Origin: Glandiceps talaboti
Lineage: Eukaryota > Hemichordata > Enteropneusta > Spengelidae
Length of the DNA stretch: 64,000 bases
Direction: 5' to 3'
NCBI RefSeq assembly: GCF_964340395.1
Contig: NC_135560.1
Coordinates: 569,001-633,000, forward strand
Below the pieces are notes generated by a model. That model did not search any database. It had not been told where the DNA came from and saw only the letters and a list, made by a program, of their open reading frames with translations. Shown in pieces: positions 1 through 62,724 of the stretch (position 1 is the stretch's first letter; each line of letters opens with the position of its first letter). A program made the position numbers and the translations under genes.

Positions 1-265
1 TTTAAATAAGACTATAGACTCGGTCAACTTTAATCACCTTCATAAATACAAATCTCTTTAAATTAAAATTTTTTCCTGTAATCATTCCTTCAGGGAAACT
101 GAGTTTTCATATGCTTCATGACTCCTTCATTTCATCAACCTTTGCATCAAACAATATTGCAGACAGTGTGGGTGTGCAAGTTTACACAGCTTTGGTTAGT
201 TACTAGTGATAAAAAATCAAATACTTACGAATTGATCTCCACCTTCTTTCTCCATCATGGTACAG

Positions 266-358
266 CTTGGAACACATACCCGTGGAAAGAGAAAGAGGGA
301 AGAAATGCAGGCAGTTGTCGCAGCTGTTAGAAAGGCTCAAGCACAACAGCAAAAGTAG
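266..358 (+). CDS. Putative last coding exon of an unidentified plus-strand gene
   Basis: A pyrimidine-rich tract (about 238-255) leads into an AG at 264-265. The frame from 266 is open for 30 codons to TAG at 356-358. The peptide begins LGTHTRGKRKREEM and continues as a basic, alanine- and glutamine-rich helix ending in QAQQQK. It is lysine/arginine rich and could be a nuclear-type C-terminal tail, but I cannot name the family. An AATAAA lies about 100 bases after the stop, as expected for a short 3' UTR. A possible upstream exon begins after an AG near 93-94 and reads KLSFHMLHDSF onward to about 171, but I see no convincing donor for it. The gene would be convergent with the MCTP gene on the other strand. 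What supports it is splice acceptor, frame, stop and poly(A) signal together; homology is not established. Confidence 0.45.
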   Translation, partial: LGTHTRGKRKREEMQAVVAAVRKAQAQQQK

Positions 359-454
359 TGACATCTATGCTATGTACTTTTGAGCTTTTTGTGTATAAAT
401 CTTACAGCTATCAAGATTGATTACATTTGTGTGTCATGTCAAAGATAATCACAA

Positions 455-460
455 AATAAA
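455..460 (+). promoter_or_regulatory. Candidate poly(A) signal AATAAA
   Basis: Canonical AATAAA hexamer about 97 bases after the TAG that closes the putative exon at 266-358. Its strand and distance suit the 3' end of that gene. Confidence 0.4.
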
Positions 461-1700
461 TGTATCTCACTTGGAAGTGTACAAAGTTTGAATTAATTGG
501 TATGTAAAGAAGTAGTTTAACAGTTTCAATCTAAAACTGTCAGTACTGTCTGGCTTTGATCTGACTGAATGAGTCCGAGTTTGGTGGGCCGAGGTTTTGT
601 CTACAGAAATGACAGAGTAGACATTTCTTGAATAGATACTTTCTACTCAAAGCCTGTAACTACTAGTACCATATGCAACACGTTTAGGTTCATATACAAA
701 TGTAGTAGAGCAGCAGAGGCCTGAAAAAGCGGCCTAGTTTTCGAGATACCGCAACCAGAAAATAACCAGCATAATATGTATATCAAACTCTTCGTTAGAG
801 TCTCAGGAATATGGAAATCCATAATGACAGAGCCAAAAATTATAACAAATTAAGTTAGAGCACAATATGTAACATGGTGTAGGAAGACTAAGACCAACAT
901 TTGTTGTGATGTGTAATCATACATGTTATTTTTGGCAAGGCATCATACACTTGGCGGACTGGATGGTTCATGTGATGTAGGCAAATCACCTGGCTTACTA
1001 GAGCACTTGTGATTTATGAGCTGGCTGGACTTGTTCCTTAAATTGCCAGAAAATAGTGCAGTAAGACCTGGGGGCTGTAATTTTCTGGTAGGGTTTAGTT
1101 CTTTTTCCGGTCACATGGGTTTCCAGCCATGCATGTTGCCTCCTCTGTTGAACATATGTATTTTTAGTTCCATTTTAATCTTCCATAAGGAAGGTTATAT
1201 ATTAGGAATGTAAAGTGTGTGTGTGTGTGTCAGTATCACCATTATCTAAAGAAACGACTGGCTCAATTCAAAACTAAATTTGGCACATGTATTCCGCAGG
1301 GTAATGGCAAGAACTGATTAGGTTTTGGTGAACATCACATGCATTGAATATTAATGACAATTTATGTAATTAATGGTTTTCGGTAAATTAGGCTATATCT
1401 CAATAATGCACTTCAAATTCAGTATAATTTAAAACATACATTTGCGATACGTAAGTACATCTGTCCTGAAAATGTTATCGATGTAGCTTTTAGTTTTGAT
1501 AGATATTGCAGGGTTCGACATACACGCTGGCCCGCTATCCCGAGTCTAGTAACTTTCTGTAAGGACCAGTAGAAGTGACTAAAATGCCCATTGCAGGTAG
1601 TCCGACGGGATAGTGACTTTTCAATAGGTATATTAGGGAGCTCAGAATTTAAAATACCGCCTATACGAATTCACGGTCACGGTAAAATTCATTTGATTTT
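461..1700. other. Non-coding interval with no convincing gene
   Basis: AT-rich sequence. It holds a short (TG)n run near 1214-1230 and, around 1310-1500, a reverse-oriented fragment of the interspersed family that appears three times at 6.7-7.7 kb (shared words include TTTTCGGTAAATTAGGCTAT). The short open frames here look random. Confidence 0.4.
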
Positions 1701-3654
1701 TAGCACAACTGAACTGAGGTTCAGTAGTGCTATAGGGATCGCCCGGCGTCTGTCTGTCTGTCTGTCTGTCTGTGTGTGTGTGTGTGTGTATGTGTGTAAA
1801 CAACTTAAAGTCAAAAACTGCTGAACCGATTGCCATGATATTTGGTGGGTCCATTACCTTGGGTGTCTAGTTGGGAAATTGTTCAAATCAAAATGATCGC
1901 ATCACAGGTGTGTGATTTGGGTCAAAAAATGTGATTTTCCTTCAAAATCTTCTTTGTTCTCCGTGAACACCATGAGGGGATGTGTTAGGTAACGTTATAT
2001 AATCACTGGGCAAAGTTCATATGCACATTCTAAATCCAGTTATTACAATAGGTTATGTAAATAAGACTGGTAAATATGCCCTTTCTTTCTTGGTGGAAAT
2101 TTTACTAAGTTTGAAATGAAAATGATTGCAGCACGAGGGTGATCATTGATTTGGGTAAAAAAATGTGATTTTTAGCACAACTGAACTGAGGTTCAGTAGT
2201 GCTATAGCCTATAGGGATCGCCCGATGTCTGTCTGTCTGTCTGTCTGTGTGTGTGTGTATGTGTGTAAACAACTTAAAGTCAAAAACTGCTGAACCGATT
2301 GCCATGATATTTGGTGAGTCCATTACCTTGGGTGTCTAGTTGGGAAATTATTCAAATCAAAATGATCGCATCACAGGTGTGTGATTTGGGTCAAAAAATG
2401 TGATTTTTGGTCAATAAACTTAAACTCAGAAACTACTGGGCAGATTGGTGCAAAATTTGGTGGGAAGATTCCTTAGGGGGTGTAAAGTAAGATTTGTTCA
2501 TGACATGATGATTCCATCAGTGATATGCAAATTAGGGCTAAAAATGTGTCTTTTTGGTTAAAAATCTATAATTCCAAAACTACTGAGCAGATTGGGCTGA
2601 AATTTGATGGGGATGCATCTAGGGATGTATGAACGAAGATATATTAAGCATACAATGATTCCATGAGTGATATGCAAATTAGGTGTAAGAATGTTCATTT
2701 TTGGTCAAAAACTTATATCTCAAAAAGTACTTGGTCAATGAGTCTGAAACTTGGCGAGATGTTTCTGAAACTTATTCTGCAGATTTTCTTCAAAATATTT
2801 TGACAAAATTGGCCCTAGCGACCATGACCACGCCCTTTAGCAACAACCAAATGGCAGTATATTTTGGTCAAATAACAACATCATCTGGTAGGCAAGTGAG
2901 TAAACATTCAAAAAATGTGTGCAAATACCCTAGCAACCATGACTACGCCCATAGCAACAGCCAAACAGTGGTGTATTTCACAAAGAACGGTTTAATAGAC
3001 AATTGAATAAACATTTAAAAATGTATGTAAATTTGCATAGCAACAAGACCACACCCATAGCAACAGCCAAATAATCATGTATTTTGCAAAGATAACAACA
3101 GGAATAGAAAGACAAATGAATAAACATTCAAAAAATGTATACAAATACCCTAGTAACCATGACCACGTCCATGGCAACAGCCAAACGGTGGTGTGTTTCA
3201 CAAAGATAACAATGGGGTTTAATAGACAAATGAATAAACATTCAAAAAATGTATGCAAATACCCTAGTAACCATGACCACGCCCATAGCAACAGCCAAAC
3301 GGTGGTGTATTTCACAGATAACAATGGGGTTTAATAGACAATTGAATAAACATTCAAAAAATGTATTTAAATTTGCCTAGCAACAAGACCATGCCCATAG
3401 CAACAGCCAAATGATCACGTGTATTGCAAAGACAATATCAGGAATTCATACACAAGTGAACAAAAACATACATAAATGTATGCAAATATATCTAACAACA
3501 TGACCACGCCCATAGCAACAGCCAAATGATAGCATTTATCGTAAAGATGGCAACATGGTTGGATAGGCAACTGGATAGTTATTCAGCAAATGAACACCTA
3601 TTGTTAGCATGGACTAGCATATGGATAAACATTTAAAACTGTACAGTTGTGCTA
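1701..3654 (+). mobile_element. TIR element family A (TAGCACAACTG ends), with a nested or truncated second start
   Basis: The left end is TAGCACAACTG at 1701 and the right end is its complement CAGTTGTGCTA at 3644-3654. A second left end starts at 2173, so 2173-3654 may be the full copy (about 1.48 kb) with 1701-2172 a truncated tandem copy. Inside are CTGT and TG microsatellites after the words GATCGCCCGG, then near-tandem subrepeats of about 60-120 bp. The last of these carry the words ATAGCAACAGCCAAA and CCATGACCACGCCC. No transposase is visible, so this looks non-autonomous. Related copies lie at 32.0-33.2, 41.8-44.3 and 57.7-60.4 kb, mostly in the opposite orientation. Confidence 0.7.
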
Positions 3655-4570
3655 CAACGCCATTGGCAGTATTTTTAATTTGCTATTTTGACCAACTCGG
3701 GTTGTCCATATGCGATAAAAGTAAGATTAGTTTTGAAACGGGGTAGATTTTCTACGATTTCATGCAATAAAAAATTTATGTTGTGTAGTTTTCGAAAAGC
3801 ACGCCCGGTGGGAAAGTCGCCCAACAGGTGATCTCGGGCCATTGCTGGTGAGCCAATCAAGTGAGACCTTTCAAATCTAGCTAATATAGCCAATAATATT
3901 AGTTGTACGATGATATGTGTATAATATGGGTAAGGCTGGCATCTACAGTAGTAACATATAAGGTTGAAGTTTTTGTCGCGTGATTTCGTATTTATGTACA
4001 TGTGCGTAGTATTTCTAAACAGTAATTTTCAGATCAGTTGGTATTTAAACTACGTTTGTGAGTTTTTTATTCGGTAGGTTATTGACGAGCTCCCTTTATA
4101 AAAACACTGTACAAATTGGACGTGGACGTCAGTGTTCGCCCAGCCACGTTCAACGGAACTGACTAAGTGAAGCTCAATCATAACAATGGTGGCTGTCAAA
4201 ATCGAAGACGCAATTTGATCGTGTTGTTATTTCATTGAGTTTATTGAGCAAGAAAACAACGTGTTCTATGTTTTTGTACTTCCTACATGCCGTGATGATC
4301 GTAATTTTTACCAGTACAACTTACAGCCTACAGTGAAGCCATGGTAGTAGTAGTACTGCTAACTAGTAACAGTAACATGATTCTGTATTCCGTGTTGCGA
4401 GGTCGTCTTTTGCGGGACATTTGAAAAAAAAAATCTTGGTACATTAAGAACGATAAAAAAAAGCTTATGGAATGGTTATCTCTTCAAACTCTCACGGAAA
4501 CTCAAAACAATTTGGTAATCAATGTGCGCTATTCGTATGGTGTTGTCGATAGTTAAGATAGCTTTTGACT
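3655..4570. other. Unassigned non-coding stretch
   Basis: No gene or repeat family is recognised. The first few bases continue the conserved flank of family A (AACGCCATTGGCAGT). The rest is moderately AT-rich, with no convincing exon on either strand. Confidence 0.3.
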
Positions 4571-5090
4571 GATTGCTAGGACCAATTGTGTCAAAATCTT
4601 CTGATGAAAATCTGCAGAATCTTCCAGAAACACCTTACCAAGTTTCAGTCTCATTGACCAAGTACTTTTTGAGATACAAGTTTTTGACCAAAATTCACAT
4701 TTTTACACCTAATTTGCATATGGCTGCCATTTTGTTTGCGAATTTTCCATGTCTAAAGCCATAACTAAGACATGCTTGAACAGATCTCATTCAAAGTTGG
4801 TATTAGGACTGTGTTCTATGACATACATGTGCATATTCATTGTTGTTGTGATACAATCCAATATGGCCGCCTAGCAGCCATTTTGTGTGCGAATTTTCCA
4901 TGTCCAAAGCCATAACTCAGACATGCTTGAACAGATCTCATTAAAAGTTGGTATTAGGACAGTGTTCTATGACATACATGTGCATATCCATTTTTGTCGT
5001 GATACAATCCGATATGGCTGCCTGGCAGCCATTTTGTTGGCACAGTTTTCATGTCAAAGCCATAACTCAGACATGCTTGAACAGGTCCCC
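4570..5090 (+). repeat. Interspersed repeat family D, about 170 bp units, three partial copies
   Basis: Three successive copies of a unit containing AAAGCCATAACTAAGACATG (last base variable), a GATCTCATTCAAAGTTGG-like segment and ATGGCYGCCTRGCAGCCATT. The same family forms a longer run at 46.5-48.9 kb within an MCTP intron. A family A fragment (TTTGAGATACAAGTTTTTGACC) sits just before it. Confidence 0.5.
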
Positions 5091-6469
5091 CCCCCTCCCT
5101 GACCCATCCTTTATTGTTGAATGGTTTATTCCATCACGTCAACTTGAAGAGTAGGCATGTCCCATGTCCAACGAGCAGACACAACATATCTAAGTCTGTT
5201 TGATTTAGGTTCACAACTGTTGTTGCGTGATCAGAGTACTGATATCAAGAAAATGACAACATAAACTTCCAGTTCCTTAAAACCCAATCATAGCGAGGAC
5301 TATGTCATTCTCAATGACTTGTTGAGTTTATGTTTTTTGACCATCAATCACATTTTTTGACCCAAATCACTCATCGGTGGTAAGATCATTTTGATTTGAA
5401 CAATTTCCCAACTAGACACCCAAGGTAATACACCCACCAAATATCATGGCAGTCGGTCTAGTGTATTTTGACTTTAACAGTCAGGTAGCTTGGCAACTTT
5501 ATTGTTACAATTCCAAATAAAAGCACCAAATTTGGGATAAGTGTTCCTAAGGACCTACTTATTGATTTTAGGTTAGGAGCCCTCTTGAATATTTGCATAA
5601 ATTTGCATGAATCAGAAAAAAATTAAAAGGCCACCATCAACCATGGAAAAATCATGTCTGAGAAAATGACTCACTAAAAGGCACTAATTTTGGAATAAAT
5701 CCTGCTTAAAATCTATTTCTTGATTTTATCTTGGAAGCCTTTTTTAGAATATTTACAATGGCTATTATTACCACTGAAAACACCTATAATTCAGGAAAAT
5801 AATTTACGTAAAGGTGCCAAATTTGGCATGATTGTTCCTCAGCACCTACTAATTGATTTTAGCCTAGAAGCCCTCCTGAGAAATTGATACATTTGCATAT
5901 ATCGGTGGCTGCCATAACTTTAAAAATATATTTCTGCAAAATTTAAAATTGGAAGAAAAAAACAATCTGGCGTGAGTGTTCATTCAGATCTACTTAATGA
6001 TAATAGCATAGCATAGTCATTAAATATTTGTGTAAATTTGCATAAATCAGTAAAAGTCAACTACATGCGAAAAATCTCATATTCCTAGTGAATAAGGTAC
6101 TTTGACAAATTGTATTCCTCAGTAGCATAAGTATGATTCCCATGTTGAAAATGTTTGTCTGAGCTTATATTACCAGAATGGCAAGAAAAAAGTTCTCCAC
6201 ACTTAACACAGACACTACAGCAGAGATTGCTGTCATAGTTAGTTTCTGAAAGGAGAGCACATGCATAAAATAGTGGAAGTCAGAGGGCACTTTGACATCA
6301 ACACTAAACTTTTTTTATACATTCTTGTGAGAATTTACTGTAAAAGTGGGAAGTTGTAGTTTTTTCGTACACTCTCTAGCTTTCCAAGACAGTAACATTC
6401 TTCCAGCGCTTTCAAAAGAGCTCTGAATTCTGAATTTTTCTTCCATCACATCATTCTTGTAACATTAAG

Positions 6470-6660
6470 GGACCAGATGTAAACTGAATGTCTTCCGTAA
6501 GGGCAAAGTTTTGAGATTGTTGTTCCTACAGACAATTGTTGGAATACAACAGAACATATGTAAGTTATTTTTTCTCATTGATTGCTATTTGCTCATTGCT
6601 GTTAGTGATCTCCTGGCCAACCACAACATGTACTGTGACATTTGTTGAGAATGTAAAAAA
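6470..6660 (+). repeat. Interspersed repeat family B
   Basis: Contains TTCCGTAAGGGCAAAGTTTT, CAGACAATTGTTGGAATACA and CTGGCCAACCACAACAT in that order. The same order appears at 22775-23060 and, inverted, at 60440-60715. Three copies in 64 kb in different contexts indicate a dispersed element. A short open frame in the 22.7 kb copy is not shared by the others, so I read it as non-coding. Confidence 0.6.
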
Positions 6661-6759
6661 AATTAAAAAATAAGCGCATCGTCGTACCACTTTAGACAAC
6701 CTGATGAGAAACTTTTTTTTTCCTTTTTAGTGGCCTACAAAAATATGCCAATAATTTAT

Positions 6760-7690
6760 CAAAACTAAAAGCTACATCAATAATATTTTCAGGACAAGTG
6801 CACTTTGGTATCGCAAATACATGTATCAAATTATATTGAATTTGAAGTGTGCATTCTTGAGATATAGCCTAATTACCGAAAACCATTAATTATGTAAATT
6901 TCTCGTTAATATTCTTGGGATGTTTACCGAAACCTAATAAGTTCTTGTCACTACCCTACAGAACACATGCAATAAATTTTGTTTGAATTGAACCAGTCGT
7001 GTTTTAGAAAATGGTGATAAAGTCACACCACTTTAGACGACATTTCCTGATGAGAAACTATTTTTTTCTATTTTGTGGCCAATCGAAAATATGCCAATGA
7101 CTTATTAAAACTAAAAGCTACATTAGTAATATTTTCAGGACAGGTGCGCTTTGGTATCGCAAATGTGTGTCCCAAGTTATAATGAATTTGAAGCATGCAT
7201 TCTAGAGATATAGCCTAATTACCTAAAATCATTAATTACGTAAATTGCTCATTAATATTCACGGGATTTTTACCAAAACCTAATCAAGTCTTGCCATTAC
7301 CCTACAGAATACATCTTCACAATTTCGTTTGAATTGAGCAAGCCGTTATGGAGAAAACGATGACACAGATCCTTTAATGTCAATGACGATCGTGTGTATA
7401 ATGTACCGAAAATATGCCAATATCTTATTAAAACTAAAAGCTACATTAGTAATATTAATATTTTCAGGACAGGTGCGCTTTGGTATCGCATATGTGTGTA
7501 CCAAGTTATAATGAATTTGAAGCGTGCATTCTTGAGATATAGCCTAATTACCGAAATCATTAATTATGTAAATTGATCATTAATATTCACATGATTTTTA
7601 CCAAAACCTAATCAAGTCTCGCCATTACCCTATGAAATACGTCTTCAAAATTTTGTTTGAATTGAGCAAGCCGTTATGGAGGAAACGATG
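6760..7690 (+). repeat. Family C, three tandem copies of a unit of about 330 bp
   Basis: Each copy carries AAAACTAAAAGCTACAT, then TTTTCAGGACA, GCGCTTTGGTATCGCA (first copy CACTTTGGTATCGCA), GAGATATAGCCTAATTACC and ATTAATTAYGTAAATT. Copies begin near 6760, 7090 and 7415. A reverse fragment is present at 1310-1500. The function is unknown. Confidence 0.55.
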
Positions 7691-8447
7691 ACACAGACAG
7701 ACAGACACACAGACTTCCACCCATAAATATATCTCTTCCTTACGGGAGAAAAAATACCATTTTCAGTATTTGGCATTGTAGTTATATTATGACAAGAGCC
7801 ATGATTGAGCTGACAAAAACGTGTTATTTACCAGAACTAAGGCTTTTTTTTAAGTGTAGCAAAAGGTTTTGAATTTTCTGATTTTTGCACATTTATGTAA
7901 ATATTTGGGGTTCTTTTCTTGGTTGTTATCAAGAAATATATCAAAAGAAAGATTGTGTGCTCTTAATTCAGTTTGAACTTTTGCAAATTAAGCTATTTCA
8001 CAGAAATATGTTTGATAGTGATCATCTTATTTTTTCTGATTTATGCATGTTTTCACATCAGCACTTAAGGCTAAATCTGTGATTAGGTCCTATGGATCAC
8101 CCAAGTTATTTCTCTATAACATTCTGGCCATTTTGAGTGATTTAAGCAAATGTATGCGAATATTCAACCGGACTCCGAGACAAAAATCAAAAGTAGGTTT
8201 CAAATAATGTTAATGTCACATTTGCTCATTTTTGGTGCCTTATTTCCGAGCAGCATGGGATTTCTCAAGGGTGTTGGTGGCCATTTCTAATTTTACCAAT
8301 TTTGTAAATTTATGTAAATATTCAAGAGGGCTCCCAATCTAAAATCAATCAGTAGGCCCTAAGGAACATTCATGCCAAATTTGGTGCTTGTATCCGGTGT
8401 GTAACAATAATCCTCAAACTGTTGTTAAGCCACCTGACTTTAAGTTG

Positions 8448-8488
<41 letters not shown>

Positions 8489-8689
8489 TTTGCCATGCCT
8501 ATAGCACAACTGAACCTTATCCAGTTCAGTTGTACTAAAACTATCAATTATGCAAATGACTAATTAATGTTCACTGGATGTTTACCAAAATCTAATCACT
8601 TCTTGTGATTAGCATATGGAAGATTTGCAACAAGTTTCAGAAGAATCGATACTGTATTATAGTAGTTTTTGAGATATCATATTCACCGA

Positions 8690-8815
8690 CAGACAGACAG
8701 ACAGACACACATACATATTACACACAGACAGACAGACACACATACATATTACACACAGACAGACAGACACACATACATATTACACACAGACAGACAGACA
8801 GACAGACAAAAGTAT
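8690..8815. repeat. CAGA-type microsatellite in a short tandem repeat
   Basis: Blocks of CAGACAGACAGACA alternate with CACATACATATTACA, three or four units of about 31-35 bp. It follows a family-A-like end at 8440-8545. Confidence 0.8.
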
Positions 8816-8829
8816 AATATACCCTCACC

Positions 8830-10385
8830 TTACGAGAGATAAAAACGAATCTGTTCTATGAAAACTGTACAAAGTGATATCCAAATGTAGGTCTTTGGAG
8901 AGAACAGGAGTCTTTTGAGGTAAACACACAGGCAGACATACAGGAGCTAAAAATATATACTTACAACAAGAATGTTGTACCAATAACCCTTTATTTGAAA
9001 TATCAATGTTGGAATTAAATTTGACATATTAAATGTAACACTCTATTAACTAACCAATGCTGCCCAACAAAAAGTAGATGGAAGTACAGTACAGAAACTT
9101 ATTTGAAAATGAGACATCAGATTTTGAAGTGCATTGGCAGTTGCAATACTTGCATAGTAGAACTAAGAATACACTGCATAATAACAATGCAGGAATTTCA
9201 ACTAGAAATGCTGGTCTATCATTTTAATATTTGGTCTAATTAATGTTGAACTGTCTGCTGTCTTCTTACATTGTAATCGCCAATCCATATTAATATCTTT
9301 TGTTCACACTTATATGATATAGCAGCAGCCACATTTGTTTTATCATAAATCCATACTGGTGGTTAAGTGCAAGTTCTAGGAATGGTAGGGGGAAGTGTTT
9401 GATAACACAGTTAGTCTGGTTGTCCATATCTATATCATTTACATGTCATTTACATGTCACATTACTTTCTGTTAAACTTGTATGTCATAATGTAAAGAAA
9501 AATTGAGCTAGTGCATTCACATGCAAATGCCTTTAATTCTACTAGTTATAACTGTGTATATGTACCTCAAAATCAAAACATCAACGATTGTCACATATAG
9601 TCACATGGCCAGTGACATCTCTGTTTTGAACCAACTATTGCTAGAGTGATAGGTTCATCCATGGTAACCATAGTGATAGGGTTAGCCATAGCAACCCTTG
9701 TAAATATTGCTTTAGTTATTGGTTTGGTATGGCAGTCATCATAGAAAAGTATTCATCAAATTTTTACAAGCACATCAAAGCTACTGAAGCCGTTGATACT
9801 TGATATATAAAGCCATTTCAAAGTAACCTGAGGTGTGGACTAAGTAAATATGTAAACAAGATAGATTAATATCAATAATAATTTATCAGAACTTAGAGAC
9901 ATGATAACTTAATAAACTTTAGATTTAAATCTACCTCTACAATCTTACCCTGTTGTCACAAACTAGGACCTACCAGTATATCTAACTTGTCCATTGCTCA
10001 AAGCCATGCTATCTGTCTATGAAGTCTTTGAAGACAACAATTTGCAAAAGCTGGAATTTGGCAATGGAAGGGCAACTTAAATTGATATCATCAATTTACC
10101 CTTGACCTGAACATAAATACCTTGCAATAAAATCTTGACAAACAATAATTAACTTGTACTGGATTTAAAAGAACCCAATATTCAAAATTCATTTGATAAT
10201 AAATGACAAAGATATCCTTAAAATGCAAATAGATTCAGCAAAAATGTGAATATAAATTTTATCATCAAAACTATCCCATGACAATATACACCAAATTGAT
10301 TACTTTCTACTGTTGATAATTAGATCTATGATAGCAGGAAGGCACTGAGCTGTCTAAAACAGCTAACCAATGTCATGTGTCAAAA
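8830..10385. other. Intergenic stretch with no recognised feature
   Basis: AT-rich single-copy-looking sequence. The only local pattern is a short imperfect repeat near 9650-9710 (CATGGTAACCATAGTGATAGG followed by a similar copy). No exon-like segment with splice sites was found. Confidence 0.3.
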
Positions 10386-10389
10386 ATTG

Positions 10390-11150
10390 AGTGAACTGTC
10401 TAAACAGGTATCCATAGTTCTGATTGGTGTAAAGTCAATGAGTAGTCTACAACAAGTAACAATCATTATGATTGGTGTAAAGTCAATGAGTTGTCTACAA
10501 CAGGTAACAATTGTTGTGATTGGTGTAAAGTCAATGAGTTGTCTACAACAGGTAACAACTGTTCTGATTGGTGTACTGTCAATGAGTAGTCTACAACAGG
10601 TAACAATCACTATGATTGGTGTGAAGTCAATGAGTTGTCTACAACAGGTAACAACTGTTCTGATTGGTGTACAGTCAATGAGTAGTCTACAACAGGTAAC
10701 AACTGTTCTGATTGGTGTAAAGTCAATGAGTTGTCTACAACAGGTAACAACTGTTGTGATTGGTGTACAGTCAATGAGTTGTCTACAACAGGTAACAACT
10801 GTTCTGATTGGTGTACAGTCAATGAGTAGTCTACAACAGGTAACAATCATTATGATTGGTGTACAGTCAATGAGTTGTCTACAACAGGTAACAACTGTTC
10901 TGATTGGTGTAAAGTCAATGAGTTGTCTACAACAGGTAACAACTGTTCTGATTGGTGTAAAGTCAATGAGTTGTCTACAACAGGTAACAACTGTTCTGAT
11001 TGGTGTAAAGTCAATGAGTTGTCTACAACAGGTAATGATCATTATGATTGGTGTAAAGTCAATGAGTTGTCTACAACAGGTCATTATGGCTGATGGAAAG
11101 TCGTTGAGTTGTCAACAATGGATAATGATCATTATGATTGGTGGAAAGTG
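10390..11150. repeat. 48 bp minisatellite, about 15 units, downstream of the MCTP gene
   Basis: The unit reads, in part, TGTAAAGTCAATGAGTTGTC then TACAACAGGTAACAACTGTT then CTGATTGG. Units differ at a few recurrent sites (AGTTGT/AGTAGT, AAAGTC/ACAGTC, CTGTTCTG/ATCATTATG). The 48 bp period is a multiple of three, so frames stay open on both strands (273 codons plus, 234 minus). The last two units are diverged (to about 11145). Confidence 0.92.
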
Positions 11151-11194
11151 TATGTGTGAATATATAGTACAAATAGTCATCAATGCAGTACAGT

Positions 11195-11650
11195 GACTAG
11201 TCTATCAGCTAGCCCTCGGATGTTCTTCCGATAAAATACGACACACAGCCGAACAATGCTATCGAGGATGGAACATCCGAGGTCTAGCGAATGTCATCAG
11301 GATATAAATAACTGCCAATCAGAGAACCGTATTAGCGACAAGCACAAACAGAGGACAATAGCTAAATGTTCATGCATATTCATCTTAAGGAGGGGCTTGT
11401 AAAAATAACCACCAATGCGTTAACTAACATGTGTGAATGACAACGTCTACACACTCATCAAACACAATTTATAAACTGATAAAACATAGTAATGACATAA
11501 ATGTGTTTGTCAACACCTGCATGCAGAGATTGAATATATCAAAGTATATATATGCATATATGGCCCAACCCACCGCTTATCGTAATCTCAATGGAATGTC
11601 CGGTCTGAAAATGACATTCGCTAGACTGTTCGGGCAAGCCCTCACATGCG
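11195..11650. mobile_element. Small foldback or MITE-like sequence with inverted repeats
   Basis: GTCTAGCGAATGTCAT (11281-11296) is the exact complement of ATGACATTCGCTAGAC (about 11610-11625). Next to the first is a local stem, CCTCGGATGTTC against GAACATCCGAGG (11213-11282). The right side also has GAACTTCGTTC. No coding potential is supported. The exact element ends and target-site duplication were not resolved. Confidence 0.45.
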
Positions 11651-12010
11651 AACTTCGTTCGCTTATAGTTATAGCATCGATCGAAAGAAAGCCTGAACGT
11701 CTAGCAGCAAGACTATACAGTGACTACATAGGAGTACATGTGCCTGCTAGAATCTGATAAAGTTACTACATAGGAGTACCTGCTAGAATTTGATAGTTAA
11801 TACTTATTGCTATTGTAAGTATTAATCAATGTGTTCTTCCTTCCTTGGTTCTGACTCTATCCAAAGTCACTTCTCTTCATGGCTATAATCTAAGTATAAC
11901 AATCCAAAACAAACTGATAACTAACAGCTGTATGTCTACTTCCATCCCAATCACTATATTGTATATATAAAGTTTGCAAAGCAATATTGCACTTAGACTC
12001 TTGAAAACCC

Positions 12011-12016
12011 TTTAAT
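12011..12016 (-). promoter_or_regulatory. Candidate poly(A) signal ATTAAA for MCTP
   Basis: TTTAAT on the plus strand gives ATTAAA on the minus strand, about 135 bases after the MCTP stop at 12151-12153. No canonical AATAAA is seen on the minus strand in the first 150 bases after the stop, so this common variant is the best nearby candidate. Confidence 0.35.
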
Positions 12017-12150
12017 TCAATAAACTCCAATACTTGGAAATAAATAATGATATATAATAAATACTCTTACAATATCAAGATAAATAAACATCTGCATTTG
12101 TGTATAAATACAAGAGCTTAGCCTCTATGTACTGGTTTACTGGAAGTCAC

Positions 12151-62177
<50,027 letters not shown>

Positions 62178-62724
62178 CTATCAGGAAATAATCAATAAAA
62201 GCGTCACCTTTGTTTGTCAATTCTTCAATTATTGTTACACTACATTTGTGCAGTGAGGACAATATAGAAATTGACATTTTTACAATAAATAGAATGATGT
62301 AATGATATTACGATGACCCTATTTTTTTTTAGTTTCTCATTACTTTTTCATAGTGGTTGGTTGGTTGGTTGGCCGGTCGGTCGGTCAGTCGATTTAAAAA
62401 ATTAAAAAATTAAAAATCATCTTCTTCATGTTTTTCTGCATCTCCTCTTCCTCCTCTCTATCTTCTTTGTATTGGATTCCTGGTAATAAACCCTTTACCA
62501 GCTTCTCTACACAAATGGCATGTTTTCAGCCTCCCTATTTGAATAACTTCTGTCATGGAAGAAATGTTCTGTTCATGTGTTTTTTCTTGCCAGAGAGGGT
62601 GCTGTTCCACACAATATTAAGGTGGGAGGGGGGGGGGGGGCAAAATAAAACTTTTTTAAATTTGATTTCGAAGCTGAATATCTAGGTCAGTCGGGTAATG
62701 AGAACAGAAAAGAAAATAGGGTTA

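Larger units (their letters stand above)
5330..8545. mobile_element. Palindromic composite repeat, about 3.2 kb
   Basis: Left arm 5330-6130 and right arm 7800-8545 are inverted, diverged copies of one another. The left has AGGAGCCCTCTTGAATATTT and the right has AAATATTCAAGAGGGCTCCC. The left has GTCAGGTAGCTTGG and the right CCACCTGAC before the TTTAAGTTGTTTAC/(CA)n/TTCAGTTGT end. Both outer ends resemble family A termini (CCCAACTAGACACCCAAGG left; CAGTTGTACTA right). The centre holds family B (6470-6660) and three copies of family C (6760-7690). No protein is visible. It is either a foldback-type element or two family members inserted head to head. Confidence 0.5.

Noticed and set aside
10390-11150. 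CRISPR array
   Set aside because: Units are contiguous and nearly identical throughout, with no unique spacers, and the context is a eukaryotic intron-rich locus. The same applies to the other arrays.
10375-11196. 273-codon plus and 234-codon minus frames
   Set aside because: Both come from the 48 bp minisatellite downstream of the gene.
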